Assembly: GCA_937966095.1 (NCBI GenBank)
Contig: CALCKF010000005.1
Location: 1-32,442 of the forward strand
Source: an uncultured Eubacterium sp.
Lineage (GTDB): Bacteria > Bacillota > Clostridia > Peptostreptococcales > Anaerovoracaceae
Reading direction: 5' to 3'
Length of the DNA: 32,442 nt
Numbering within the stretch: the stretch's first letter is position 1; each line of letters begins with the position of its first letter. The notes under the pieces are model-generated. The model was not told where the DNA came from. It did not search any database and saw only the letters and a program-made list of their open reading frames with translations. This document shows positions 1 to 7,652 of the stretch, piece after piece. The position numbers and the translations under genes are program-made.

Positions 1-1
1 A

Positions 2-1075
2 GCTGAGCAGAGAGGTGCTGCAGGCGGGTGTTTCGGGGCATCCGCCGGCGCTGTTGGAGGCCTTGCTGTGATGCTGATAGTTTATGCCGTTTCCAGAAAA
101 AAGATCAAGGATAGGATAAGGCATGACAGAACATCAGAACATGAGACTGCAGGGACAATATTAAAGAAAATAGCAGTGATTGCCATACCTATTACTATAG
201 GCTCCTGTATAATGCCGGTTGTGAATCTTATAGATTCGGGAATCGTAATGACAAGACTGCTTGCATCAGGGTGGGAGAAAACGGCAGCTGAAAGTCTTTT
301 CGGCCAGCTCACCGGATTTGCATCTCCTATAATACAGTTTCCTCAGGTATTTATGCTGGCTATCGTGATGAGTCTTGTGCCTATGGTCTCAGCGGCCAGC
401 CGTATAAACGACACAAAAGGTCTTCAGAATAATATTTCTCTGGGCTTGAGAATGACTACTATAATAGCATTTCCTTCAGCAGTGGGACTTTTTATACTTG
501 CAGAGCCGGTACTTACACTTTTATACGCGTCTCAGAAAGCTAGTGCGGCAGGTGCGGCACCATGTCTTCAAATATATGCCATAGGGTTTATATTTCTTTC
601 AGTTATAACGACGATGACAGGAGCTCTACAGGGGATAGGGAAGCAGCATGTACCTGTAATAAATCTCTGTATAGGGGTTATAGTCAAATTTATCGTTACC
701 TGGTCACTGACAGCTGTTCCTGTGATAAATGTAAAAGGCGCTGCAATAGGATCAGCAATTGCATATTTTATCGCGATGCTTTTGGATCTTATAGCATTAA
801 AGAAATATAGCGGTGTAAAATTCCGTATAGGTATCACGGTCATAAAACCGATGATATCTTCTCTTGTTATGGGTGTTGTTGTTCTGGTTCTGTATAAGCT
901 TGTGTATATATGGGCAGGCAGCAATACATTGGCGACTATGATATCGATAATAGCAGGTATATTAGTTTACGGGATTATGATATTGAGGATAAAAGCTATT
1001 GAAAGAAATGAGTTGATGGAGATATCAATAGGAAGAAAAATCGTTTCTGTATGTGACAGGTTAAGATTATGGTGA
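2..1075 (+). CDS. spoVB: SpoVB-like polysaccharide/lipid flippase (5' truncated)
   Basis: This is the C-terminal 357 residues of a multi-pass membrane protein of the MOP/MATE superfamily, SpoVB branch. These proteins flip lipid-linked precursors across the membrane; SpoVB itself is needed for spore cortex synthesis. The frame is open from base 2, and the residues before the first in-frame Met are a Gly/Ala-rich stretch (GAAGGCFGASAGAVGG) typical of the family, so the real start lies outside the window. Many hydrophobic segments follow, including one near the C terminus (SSLVMGVVVLVLYKLVYIWA), then a basic cytoplasmic tail. In Bacillus spoVB lies just upstream of mazG and yabO. Here mazG is missing and hup-rqcP follow after 180 bases, a partly conserved order that supports the call. 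SpoVB itself versus another flippase of the family cannot be separated without the N terminus. Confidence 0.82.
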   Translation, partial: AEQRGAAGGCFGASAGAVGGLAVMLIVYAVSRKKIKDRIRHDRTSEHETAGTILKKIAVIAIPITIGSCIMPVVNLIDSGIVMTRLLASGWEKTAAESLFGQLTGFASPIIQFPQVFMLAIVMSLVPMVSAASRINDTKGLQNNISLGLRMTTIIAFPSAVGLFILAEPVLTLLYASQKASAAGAAPCLQIYAIGFIFLSVITTMTGALQGIGKQHVPVINLCIGVIVKFIVTWSLTAVPVINVKGAAIGSAIAYFIAMLLDLIALKKYSGVKFRIGITVIKPMISSLVMGVVVLVLYKLVYIWAGSNTLATMISIIAGILVYGIMILRIKAIERNELMEISIGRKIVSVCDRLRLW

Positions 1076-1131
1076 ATGCTTAAAAAACGTTGAATTTCCT
1101 TAAAAAGAAGACCTTATTGAAATAAAACGGC

Positions 1132-1160
1132 TTGACAAACACGTTGAAAAATGGGAAAAT
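1132..1160 (+). promoter_or_regulatory. Candidate promoter of hup
   Basis: A perfect -35 TTGACA (1132-1137) is followed after 17 bases by a weak -10 GAAAAT (1155-1160). A second possible -10, TATAAT at 1212-1217, lies nearer the gene but has a poor -35. I see no terminator between spoVB and this point. The gap 1076-1255 holds nothing else recognisable apart from the hup ribosome binding site AAGGAGG at 1241-1247. Confidence 0.4.
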
Positions 1161-1255
1161 AAAACACGGGCACCGGAAGAGATGTTTATTATATATGCCT
1201 AAATGTGTATTTATAATAAAATAGAGTTGTTATTAAATTTAAGGAGGATTTATTG

Positions 1256-1534
1256 ATGAATAAAGCTGAATTAGTAGCTGCAGTTGCAGAAAAAACCGGA
1301 TTCACTAAGAAAGATGCTGAATTAGCCGTTAATGCTTTCGTATCGAGTATTGAAAGCTCTCTGGTTAAGGGTGAAAAGGTTCAGTTGATAGGATTTGGGA
1401 CTTTCGAGGTTCGTCAGAGAAAGGCAAGACAGGGAAGAAATCCTAGAAAACCGGGAGAAGTCATCAAGATCGCTGCTTCAAAGGCACCTGTATTCAAGGC
1501 AGGGAAGGCTCTTAAAGATGCAGTTAATAAATAA
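1256..1534 (+). CDS. hup: HU-family DNA-binding protein
   Basis: This 92-residue protein is a histone-like HU subunit, which dimerises and bends DNA in the nucleoid. The whole chain matches the family: the N-terminal helices (MNKAELVAAVAEKTG), the signature GFGTFEVRQRKARQGRNP that forms the DNA-grasping arm, and the ending FKAGKALKDAVN. Length is normal. I take the ATG at 1256 rather than the TTG just before it, because AAGGAGG at 1241-1247 sits at the right distance and HU proteins start at MNK. A strong hairpin terminator follows, so hup can be expressed as a monocistronic message, while rqcP just downstream is likely reached by readthrough or its own promoter. The hup-yabO order is common in clostridia. 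Confidence 0.97.
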   Translation: MNKAELVAAVAEKTGFTKKDAELAVNAFVSSIESSLVKGEKVQLIGFGTFEVRQRKARQGRNPRKPGEVIKIAASKAPVFKAGKALKDAVNK

Positions 1535-1556
1535 TAGTACAAGATTTGAAATGATC

Positions 1557-1583
1557 AAAGGGTAACGCGGTTACCCTTTTATT
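1557..1583 (+). terminator. Rho-independent terminator after hup
   Basis: A perfect 10-bp stem (AAAGGGTAAC / GTTACCCTTT, 1557-1566 with 1570-1579) has a GCG loop and is followed by TTTTATT. Confidence 0.85.
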
Positions 1584-1626
1584 ATGTTGATAATAGAAGG
1601 ATACCGGAATAAATCGGGAGTAACTG

Positions 1627-1869
1627 ATGAGGATAGATAAATTTCTTAAAAATTCAAGGATAATAAAACGGCGTACAGTTGCCAAGGAAGCCTGTGAACA
1701 GGGAAGAATCACGGTGAACGGTAAGATAGCAAAACCGGGAAGCGAAGTACGCGTAGGAGATGAGATATTCATTCAGTTTGGAAACAGAAGCCTGAAAGTA
1801 AAGGTGGCCGTGCTTTCAGAATCTTGCAGAAAAGAAGACGCGGCAGATATGTATCGAGTCATAGAATAA
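1627..1869 (+). CDS. rqcP: RqcP (YabO), S4-domain ribosome quality control factor
   Basis: This 80-residue protein is an S4 RNA-binding domain almost end to end. The first half (MRIDKFLKNSRIIKRRTVAKE through GRITVNGKIAKPGSEVRVGDEI) is the classic S4 fold, and the tail is KVAVLSESCRKEDAADMYRVIE. It corresponds to Bacillus YabO, now RqcP, which binds stalled 50S subunits with RqcH and helps add alanine tails to stuck nascent chains. The start ATG at 1627 is preceded by GGGAG at 1616-1620. In Bacillus the next genes are yabP, yabQ and divIC; here they are absent and a thioesterase follows after 29 bases. Identification rests on length, domain and position next to spoVB and hup. Confidence 0.9.
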   Translation: MRIDKFLKNSRIIKRRTVAKEACEQGRITVNGKIAKPGSEVRVGDEIFIQFGNRSLKVKVAVLSESCRKEDAADMYRVIE

Positions 1870-1898
1870 ATCGGAACAAGTCAATACGGAGGTTATAT

Positions 1899-2345
1899 AT
1901 GTACAGCACGGAAGAGGCAGAAAAAAAGATGAAGCTGATAACTGAGGAAATAGAAGCAGACGGCAATAGCAGGATGAATTCTCTTCTTGCTCCAGAACCT
2001 TTAGCATGTGATATTGAAATGATGGCAGCTCATATAAGATTCAAAGGACAGGAGTGGGAAAAAAACCAGCGAGGAGAAATCCATGGAGGTGTAATATCAT
2101 CAATGTTTGATACTGCCATGGGAATGACAGTTTTGACATATTCTTCATATGAAGAGATATCGACAGCGGATATAAATGTCAGTTTTATAAGGCCTTTCAC
2201 AGGTACTGCATTTATTTTTAATACAGAGATTGTTAATCTGGGAAGAATGCTGGTAAGAGTAAGAGCGAAGGCTTATGATGAGGATTCCGGAAAATGCCTT
2301 GCATCGGCATCCGCAAATTTTGTTCCATTTAAAAAACGGGCATAA
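1899..2345 (+). CDS. PaaI-like hotdog-fold thioesterase
   Basis: This 148-residue protein belongs to the hotdog superfamily, PaaI-type acyl-CoA thioesterases. The diagnostic stretch is GEIHGGVISSMFDTAMG (His62-Gly-Gly, Asp71), where the HGG and the Asp at the end of the central helix form the usual active-site region. It is followed by the strands STADINVSFIRPF and GRMLVRVRAKAYDEDSGKCLASASANFV. Substrate cannot be read from sequence. The start at 1899 is chosen over in-frame upstream codons because GGAGG at 1888-1892 fits and the upstream codons overlap rqcP in another frame. It probably shares a transcript with rqcP. A bidirectional terminator follows. Confidence 0.85.
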   Translation: MYSTEEAEKKMKLITEEIEADGNSRMNSLLAPEPLACDIEMMAAHIRFKGQEWEKNQRGEIHGGVISSMFDTAMGMTVLTYSSYEEISTADINVSFIRPFTGTAFIFNTEIVNLGRMLVRVRAKAYDEDSGKCLASASANFVPFKKRA

Positions 2346-2358
2346 ATAGGGATATATG

Positions 2359-2388
2359 AAAAACGCCACTTGAAAAAGTGGCGTTTTT
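2359..2388. terminator. Bidirectional terminator between convergent genes
   Basis: A 13-bp perfect stem (2359-2371 with 2376-2388) has a GAAA tetraloop. It carries a T-run on the plus strand and, because the left arm starts AAAAA, a T-run on the minus strand too. It serves both the thioesterase gene and the leftward lipoprotein gene. Confidence 0.9.
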
Positions 2389-2399
2389 AAACAATTTTG

Positions 2400-3782
2400 T
2401 TATTTAACAAGACTTTCCATAAAATGTATTATATTCATCATCGCTGCATCTCCGGAGTGTATGTTGCATCTGTATGAAACCATGTTCACCTCTCTGTTGG
2501 AATAAAAGACATCACATTCACTGCTTTCAAGTGTTGAAGATATTATAGATTCTTCTGCACCTAAGGCATCTGAAAGAAATGTGCTTAGTGTGCTGCCGCT
2601 GCTGCATGACCATGTCATTACAGGATCAGATGAAATATAATTTATATCACATAGTCCTGATGTAGTCAGAAATTCAGCGGCCATTTCATTAAGTACAGAT
2701 TTATCACTGCTTCTGGACGTCATGTCCAGATTCAGCGCACCGTTTGATGTAGATACATACGACACATCTGAAGAAGAAATGATATCTCCGCTTTCCTCAT
2801 CCTGCAGGTATATTCCTGTATGAAGCGTGTACATCAGGCTGATGATATTGTCGCTTGCCTGATTCGTTATAACCTGAGAAGGCATAGATGTTTCTGTAAG
2901 GGTATATACAAAATTGTCTTCAAGCTTTTCAAATTTCTTTTTTACATTGTTATATGAGCTATTGAATTTTTTCGTAAAACTTGAAACATCATTACCATCG
3001 ACGACAACGACGGCGGTTGCAGATGTCGGCATATATCCATCCTGTGATTCACATTCGAAAGATGCCAGTTGGAAAAGCTGCCCGGAGCTTTTTTCAGTTG
3101 CAAGCAGGCTACCTATGGTTTCTATAGGATTAGGATAATTATTTTCAAAATCATATGGATCCTTATATCCCGAATTGGACATAGTAATGGCATACGCATG
3201 GGTATATGAAGGCGATGTCATATCTATGGAAGCCGACATGTGGCTCTTCATTTCATAAGCTCCTGCTGTATAGAGCCTGAGGCCATCATTGTGACGTATA
3301 TTGATAAAGTTATCGGTATCATAGTATTTTGTGTTTACAGATGATGCACCTATATATTCGCCATTATCGTTTTCCGTTATGATTAGCGATATATTGCCGT
3401 GTCGTTCAGGCCCCAGAAGAGATGAGAGAGCTATAGCGAGCGGCTGCATAGAATTATTGAAGTTATCTGTTTCAACAGAGCACTGAAGGACTATAGATTC
3501 AGTGTCTTCACATCCTTCTGTAGCATGATTTGTAATAATCATATAGTGTTCATGATTTTCAGTTATTTCCAATTCGTTTTTATTTGCCCATGATTTGAGA
3601 TATTCCGATACGAGAGAGTATTGACCGGTGCTGCCGGAAAAAGTCGAGGAAAGATCCTCATATGTATCTTCAAGAGAAGTTTTAAGCTCGCTTTCACGAG
3701 TAGCCTCGCCTACAGAACAACTGCTCAGTGCTGCAGATAAGATAATCACAAGAGGTATCAGCAATAATAAGTACCTTTTCAT
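2400..3782 (-). CDS. Lipoprotein resembling PepD aminoacyl-histidine dipeptidase, metal site lost
   Basis: This 460-residue protein has a lipoprotein signal peptide (MKRYLLLLIPLVIILSAALS) with lipobox LSSC, lipid Cys22, so it should be anchored outside the membrane. The mature part follows PepD-type (M20-clan) dipeptidases through their length: YLKSWANKNELEI near the start; SIVLQCSVETD (97-106) where PepD has VVLQGHLDMV; YMPTSATAVVVVDGNDV where PepD has its dimerisation-domain strands; a later SRSS motif; and SSECDVFYSNREVNMVSYR plus IHSGD where PepD has AGLECG and PHSPDE. The metal-ligand His and catalytic Asp are replaced by Ser102 and Glu104; the ADNG and Glu-Glu motifs are also gone. It is therefore probably a non-catalytic binding protein. 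The start at 3782 is supported by AAGGAGA (complement of 3793-3799). The alignment is from memory of the family. Confidence 0.72.
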   Translation of the reverse strand: MKRYLLLLIPLVIILSAALSSCSVGEATRESELKTSLEDTYEDLSSTFSGSTGQYSLVSEYLKSWANKNELEITENHEHYMIITNHATEGCEDTESIVLQCSVETDNFNNSMQPLAIALSSLLGPERHGNISLIITENDNGEYIGASSVNTKYYDTDNFINIRHNDGLRLYTAGAYEMKSHMSASIDMTSPSYTHAYAITMSNSGYKDPYDFENNYPNPIETIGSLLATEKSSGQLFQLASFECESQDGYMPTSATAVVVVDGNDVSSFTKKFNSSYNNVKKKFEKLEDNFVYTLTETSMPSQVITNQASDNIISLMYTLHTGIYLQDEESGDIISSSDVSYVSTSNGALNLDMTSRSSDKSVLNEMAAEFLTTSGLCDINYISSDPVMTWSCSSGSTLSTFLSDALGAEESIISSTLESSECDVFYSNREVNMVSYRCNIHSGDAAMMNIIHFMESLVK

Positions 3783-3813
3783 GTATGATATTTCTCCTTG
3801 TCCATTATTTTGA

Positions 3814-3842
3814 TTGATAATATCATGAATCAATAATATAAT
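3814..3842 (+). promoter_or_regulatory. Promoter of the GNAT gene
   Basis: TTGATA (3814-3819), a 17-base spacer, then a perfect TATAAT (3837-3842). The -35 and spacer lie inside an interrupted inverted repeat, TTGATT (3810-3815) and AATCAA (3828-3833), around the near-palindrome GATAATATC (3816-3824), which could be an operator. Confidence 0.65.
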
Positions 3843-3905
3843 AACATATAAGAGAAATAAATTGTATAAAGTTTAGGTGAAGGTTTTTATAAATAAGGAG
3901 AAAAG

Positions 3906-4439
3906 ATGGAAACTCAGAATTTTTTGATAAGAGAAACGGAATTCGGAGATTATGAATATTTTGCAAAATGGGAAACGGATCCTGAGGTTACCAGGTATCT
4001 GACATTCGATGAAGACAGAAGCTATGAGGATGTCGTTACAGAAGCCCTGTATAATAAATTCAGCAGGGAAAAGATGGATTTTACTATAGTGGATCGTGAC
4101 AGAAACACTCCTGTAGGAAGGATATATATATCCAGAATAGACAGGCACTGTGATTCGCTTGATATAACTAAATTTTATATAGGTGAGAAGAGTCTGTGGG
4201 GAAAAGGGATAGGGCGTGAAATAATGAATGAACTGCTGGAGTATTGTTTCACATTTCTTCATATGGAGCGTGTGACGCTTGATTATTATACAGGGAATAA
4301 CAGAGCGTCCGGGCTTTATGAAAGTCTCGGATTCAAAAAAGAAGGGGTTGCAAGGAATGCAACGAAAAAGGATGGGAAATATTATGATCTTCATCTTATG
4401 TCATTGATAAGATCTGACTTTTTCGGTGAAAATGAATGA
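3906..4439 (+). CDS. GNAT-family N-acetyltransferase
   Basis: This 177-residue protein is a RimJ/RimL-type GNAT acetyltransferase, which moves an acetyl group from acetyl-CoA to an amine. Visible motifs are the N-terminal LIRETEFGDYEYFAKWETDPEV, the acetyl-CoA loop WGKGIGREIMNELLEY (GKGIG at 99-103), and the late motif NNRASGLYESLGFKKEG (131-147). The acceptor substrate is unknown. The start ATG at 3906 has AAGGAG eight bases upstream. The gene has its own strong promoter and terminator and is divergent from the PepD-like lipoprotein, with no obvious functional link beyond the shared upstream region. Confidence 0.9.
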   Translation: METQNFLIRETEFGDYEYFAKWETDPEVTRYLTFDEDRSYEDVVTEALYNKFSREKMDFTIVDRDRNTPVGRIYISRIDRHCDSLDITKFYIGEKSLWGKGIGREIMNELLEYCFTFLHMERVTLDYYTGNNRASGLYESLGFKKEGVARNATKKDGKYYDLHLMSLIRSDFFGENE

Positions 4440-4476
4440 ACCATTAAGATTACAGAAGATAATATTATGTAAATAG

Positions 4477-4510
4477 ACGGCTCTGATCAGCATATTCAGT
4501 GGCCGTTTTT
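4477..4510 (+). terminator. Terminator after the GNAT gene
   Basis: ACGGC (4477-4481) pairs with GCCGT (4502-4506) and CTGA (4483-4486) with TCAG (4496-4499), followed by TTTTT. Confidence 0.75.
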
Positions 4511-4561
4511 GCATGAAAGTAACAAGTTTTAAAAAAGTGTTTATGAAAATCAAAATGCATA

Positions 4562-4589
4562 TTGACTGGAACTGTATTTTGCGTATAAT
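4562..4589 (+). promoter_or_regulatory. Promoter of nrdDG
   Basis: TTGACT (4562-4567), a 16-base spacer, then a perfect TATAAT (4584-4589). It lies between the GNAT terminator and nrdD and leaves a leader of about 45 bases. Confidence 0.68.
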
Positions 4590-4609
4590 CTATTTTTGGA
4601 ACACAAAAG

Positions 4610-4625
4610 GAACAATATGTAGTGG
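4610..4625 (+). promoter_or_regulatory. Possible NrdR box upstream of nrdD
   Basis: GAACAATATGTAGTGG matches 12 of 16 positions of the NrdR consensus acaCwAtATaTwGtgt. Established NrdR operators come as two boxes about 31-32 bases apart, and I do not see a convincing second copy, so this is weak. If real, it would couple nrdDG expression to the nucleotide status sensed by NrdR. Confidence 0.3.
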
Positions 4626-4641
4626 AAACTGAGAGGAAAAG

Positions 4642-6987
4642 ATGGAACAGATAAAACAGATAATAAAGCGTGACGGAAGGACTGTTGACTTCAATGTTGA
4701 AAAGATAGCAGATGCCATATATAAGGCTGCAGAAGTTTTGGGCGGAAAAGATTATGACATGGCGAGATTTCTGGCAAGGCAGGTGGAAGTATATCTCATA
4801 GAAATATGCCATAATGAGATACCTACTGTAGAACAGATACAGGATGCAGTAGAAAAGGTGCTTATCGAAAACGGACATGCCAGAACAGCTAAGGAGTTCA
4901 TATTATACAGGGCCGAGAGGACCAGAGTAAGAGATATGAATACTAGGCTGATGAAAATATATGAAGATCTTACTTTTAAAGATGCAAAAGATAATGATAC
5001 AAAACGTGAGAACGCCAATATAGATGGGGATACCGCAATGGGAACCATGCTTAAATACGGTTCCGAAGGCGCGAAACAGTTCTATGAAATGTTTGTCCTG
5101 AAACCGGAACATGCCAAGGCTCACAGGGAGGGCGATATACATATACATGATATGGATTTCCTTACATTGACTACCACATGCTGTCAGATAGACATTGAAA
5201 AACTTTTTAAAGGAGGATTCTCAACTGGTCATGGATTTCTCAGGGAGCCTAATGACATACAGAGCTATGCGGCTCTTGCCTGTATAGCGATACAGTCTAA
5301 TCAGAACGATCAGCATGGAGGACAGAGCATACCGGATTTTGATTATGGCATGGCTAATGGTGTGAAAAAAACTTACAGGAAGCTTTATTGGACAAATCTG
5401 GGGAAGATGCTCAATCTTCTTTTTGATATAGAAGACGGTGTTGAAAAGATAAAGGCCATAGGACAGGAAATAATGGAAAAGAGCGGCATATATCCTGTAC
5501 TTGCAGATGATAACGGATACAAGGAGACAGAACGGCAATATCTTAAAGATATAATAGATGAAAAGTTTATCGACAAACTTCAGAAAAAATCGACAAAATA
5601 TGCTAATGAAGAGATAAAAAGAGCTACATATCAGGCTATGGAAGCTTTTGTACATAATCTCAATACGATGCATTCAAGAGCGGGAGCACAGATACCGTTC
5701 TCTTCTATAAATTACGGAACGGACACATCTCCGGAAGGAAGAATGATAATAGAAAATATATTGCTGGCCACTGAAGCGGGACTGGGAAATGGTGAGACGG
5801 CAATATTCCCTATACACATATTTAAAATAAAGGAAGGCATCAACTATAATCCTGGAGACCCTAATTATGATATGTTCAAACTGGCATGCAGAGTATCAGC
5901 CAAGAGGCTGTTCCCTAATTTTTCTTTTATAGATGCACCATTCAACCTTCAGTATTACCATGAAGGAAATCCGGATACAGAAGTGGCTTACATGGGATGC
6001 AGGACGAGGGTGATCGGAAATGTATATGATCCAGAAAGACAGGTGGTGGGTGGAAGAGGAAATTTGAGTTTCACATCTGTAAATCTGCCGAGGATCGCTA
6101 TAAAAGCGCATGGAGATGTAGACTGGTTTTTCGAGGAACTGGAGAGGAAGATTGATCTTTGCATAGATCAGCTTATGGAAAGATACAGGATACAGGCATC
6201 TAAAAAAGTAAAAAATTATCCGTTCCTCATGGGCCAGGGGATATGGCTGGATTCGGACAAACTCAAGCCTGATGATTCTGTTGCAGAAGTTCTTAAGCAC
6301 GGTACACTGACCGTCGGATTTATAGGTCTTGCAGAGTGTCTCAAGGCTCTATTGGGAGTGCATCACGGAGAAAGCCAGGAGGCTCAGAGCCTGGGGCTTG
6401 AAATCATAGGATTTATGCGTAAGAAAATGGATGATGAGTCAAAAAAGACAGGATTCAACTATACTCTTATAGCTACCCCGGCAGAGGGCCTTTCAGGAAG
6501 GTTTGTAAGGATAGATAGAAGCAAGTACGGTGTGATAGAAGGTGTTACAGACCGTGATTATTATACAAATTCGTTCCATGTGCCTGTTTACTATAATATA
6601 AATGCATTTGACAAGATAAAGATTGAAGCTCCGTATCATGCTCTTACTAATGCCGGTCATATAACATATATAGAGCTGGATGGAGATCCATGTAAAAATC
6701 TTGATGCCTTTGAGCAGGTTGTAAGATGCATGAAAGAGAGCGGTGTAGGATATGGTTCGATAAATCATCCCGTAGACAGGGATCCGGTATGCGGATATAC
6801 GGGGATAATAGATAATGAATGTCCGTGCTGCCACAGGACTGAAGATGATGGGGATCAAGGTTTTGAAAGGATAAGACGTATAACAGGATATTTAGTCGGC
6901 ACTATGGACAAATGGAATGATGCCAAGGCTGCTGAAGAAAAAGACAGGGTAAAGCATGATATAGGCAGCGGAATGGAGAAACTGTAG
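4642..6987 (+). CDS. nrdD: Anaerobic ribonucleoside-triphosphate reductase (class III)
   Basis: This 781-residue enzyme makes deoxyribonucleotides from ribonucleoside triphosphates without oxygen, using a glycyl radical. Residues 1-93 are an ATP-cone allosteric domain (IIKRDGRTVDFNVEKIADAIYKAA). The catalytic barrel follows, with HIHDMDFLT, a Cys-containing LTTTCCQID stretch and MHSRAGAQIPFSSINYGTD. The C terminus has a Cys cluster (Cys717, Cys727, Cys729, Cys730 in VCGYTGIIDNECPCC), taken as the structural zinc site, and the radical loop RITGYLVG with the probable radical Gly753. Its last base overlaps the start of nrdG, whose product installs the radical. The ATG at 4642 follows GAGAGG. This is a marker of anaerobic growth. 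Confidence 0.97.
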   Translation: MEQIKQIIKRDGRTVDFNVEKIADAIYKAAEVLGGKDYDMARFLARQVEVYLIEICHNEIPTVEQIQDAVEKVLIENGHARTAKEFILYRAERTRVRDMNTRLMKIYEDLTFKDAKDNDTKRENANIDGDTAMGTMLKYGSEGAKQFYEMFVLKPEHAKAHREGDIHIHDMDFLTLTTTCCQIDIEKLFKGGFSTGHGFLREPNDIQSYAALACIAIQSNQNDQHGGQSIPDFDYGMANGVKKTYRKLYWTNLGKMLNLLFDIEDGVEKIKAIGQEIMEKSGIYPVLADDNGYKETERQYLKDIIDEKFIDKLQKKSTKYANEEIKRATYQAMEAFVHNLNTMHSRAGAQIPFSSINYGTDTSPEGRMIIENILLATEAGLGNGETAIFPIHIFKIKEGINYNPGDPNYDMFKLACRVSAKRLFPNFSFIDAPFNLQYYHEGNPDTEVAYMGCRTRVIGNVYDPERQVVGGRGNLSFTSVNLPRIAIKAHGDVDWFFEELERKIDLCIDQLMERYRIQASKKVKNYPFLMGQGIWLDSDKLKPDDSVAEVLKHGTLTVGFIGLAECLKALLGVHHGESQEAQSLGLEIIGFMRKKMDDESKKTGFNYTLIATPAEGLSGRFVRIDRSKYGVIEGVTDRDYYTNSFHVPVYYNINAFDKIKIEAPYHALTNAGHITYIELDGDPCKNLDAFEQVVRCMKESGVGYGSINHPVDRDPVCGYTGIIDNECPCCHRTEDDGDQGFERIRRITGYLVGTMDKWNDAKAAEEKDRVKHDIGSGMEKL

Positions 6988-7502
6988 TGGATGATGAAAA
7001 AAAACTGAAATTGGCAGGTATAGTCAGAGAATCAATAGTTGACGGGCCGGGGATCAGGTTCACTGTATTTTGTCAGGGATGTCCTCATGGATGTCAGGGA
7101 TGTCATAATCCCGAAACTCATGATTTCGAGGCCGGCACATATTGCAGTATAGAACGGCTGATGGAAGAAATCGATAAAGATCCGTTGCTGGCGGGAGTGA
7201 CATTTTCAGGAGGAGAGCCGTTTTGCCAGGCGGAAGCTTTCGGAGATATGGGAAGACTAGTAAAAATGCGAGGACTTTCAGTTACTGTGTTCAGCGGGTA
7301 TACATTTGAAGAACTGACTGAAATGGCGCAGAATGATGAGGCTGTAAAGAGACTTATGGATATAACAGACATACTGATTGACGGACCTTTTATAGAAGAA
7401 CTCAGGGATCTTACCCTTCAGTTCAGAGGAAGCAGCAATCAGCGTATAATAGATATGAACAGAACAAGAAAAGAGGAGCATATAATATTGTGGGATAAGT
7501 GA
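6987..7502 (+). CDS. nrdG: Anaerobic ribonucleotide reductase activating protein
   Basis: This 171-residue radical-SAM enzyme reductively cleaves S-adenosylmethionine to generate the glycyl radical on NrdD. The [4Fe-4S] motif CX3CX2C is Cys32, Cys36 and Cys39 (CPHGCQGC), with SAM-binding TFSGGEPF at 73-80. The N-terminal core IVDGPGIRFTVFCQGCPH is characteristic. The start is GTG at 6987, overlapping the nrdD TAG by one base, with GGAGAA at 6974-6979 upstream; nearby ATG codons are in the wrong frame. Expression is therefore translationally coupled to nrdD. No convincing terminator follows before the rpmB promoter. Confidence 0.96.
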   Translation: MDDEKKLKLAGIVRESIVDGPGIRFTVFCQGCPHGCQGCHNPETHDFEAGTYCSIERLMEEIDKDPLLAGVTFSGGEPFCQAEAFGDMGRLVKMRGLSVTVFSGYTFEELTEMAQNDEAVKRLMDITDILIDGPFIEELRDLTLQFRGSSNQRIIDMNRTRKEEHIILWDK

Positions 7503-7525
7503 ATACGGATATATGAAAAAAATCC

Positions 7526-7554
7526 TTGTGCAGTTACTTGTTATATGCTATAAT
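7526..7554 (+). promoter_or_regulatory. Promoter of rpmB
   Basis: A perfect TATAAT (7549-7554) with an extended TGC immediately upstream (7546-7548) and a weak -35 TTGTGC (7526-7531), 17-base spacer. The transcript would start near 7561, giving a leader of about 90 bases. Confidence 0.6.
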
Positions 7555-7567
7555 GTCATTTGTTCGA

Positions 7568-7598
7568 GTCTGTGAAATAGACAATGGACTGATTCACA
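7568..7598 (+). promoter_or_regulatory. Possible structured leader of rpmB
   Basis: In the 5' leader, TGTGAA (7571-7576) can pair with TTCACA (7593-7598), with GGAC between them. GTCT (7568-7571) can alternatively pair with AGAC (7579-7582). A similar TGTGAA / GGAC / TTCACA arrangement occurs before rpmF. I do not recognise a named leader family; function is inference. Confidence 0.3.
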
Positions 7599-7652
7599 AG
7601 AGTAAAAATTGCGAAAGCTTTTAGATACTATATGTATAAGGAGGTGCGGCAG

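Noticed and set aside
4465..6858. Several minus-strand frames of 80-150 codons opposite nrdD and its leader.
   Set aside because: All are antisense to a fully supported enzyme or its promoter and show no family motif.
7632..7652. An in-frame ATG upstream of rpmB.
   Set aside because: It precedes the obvious ribosome binding site and adds residues not found in L28.
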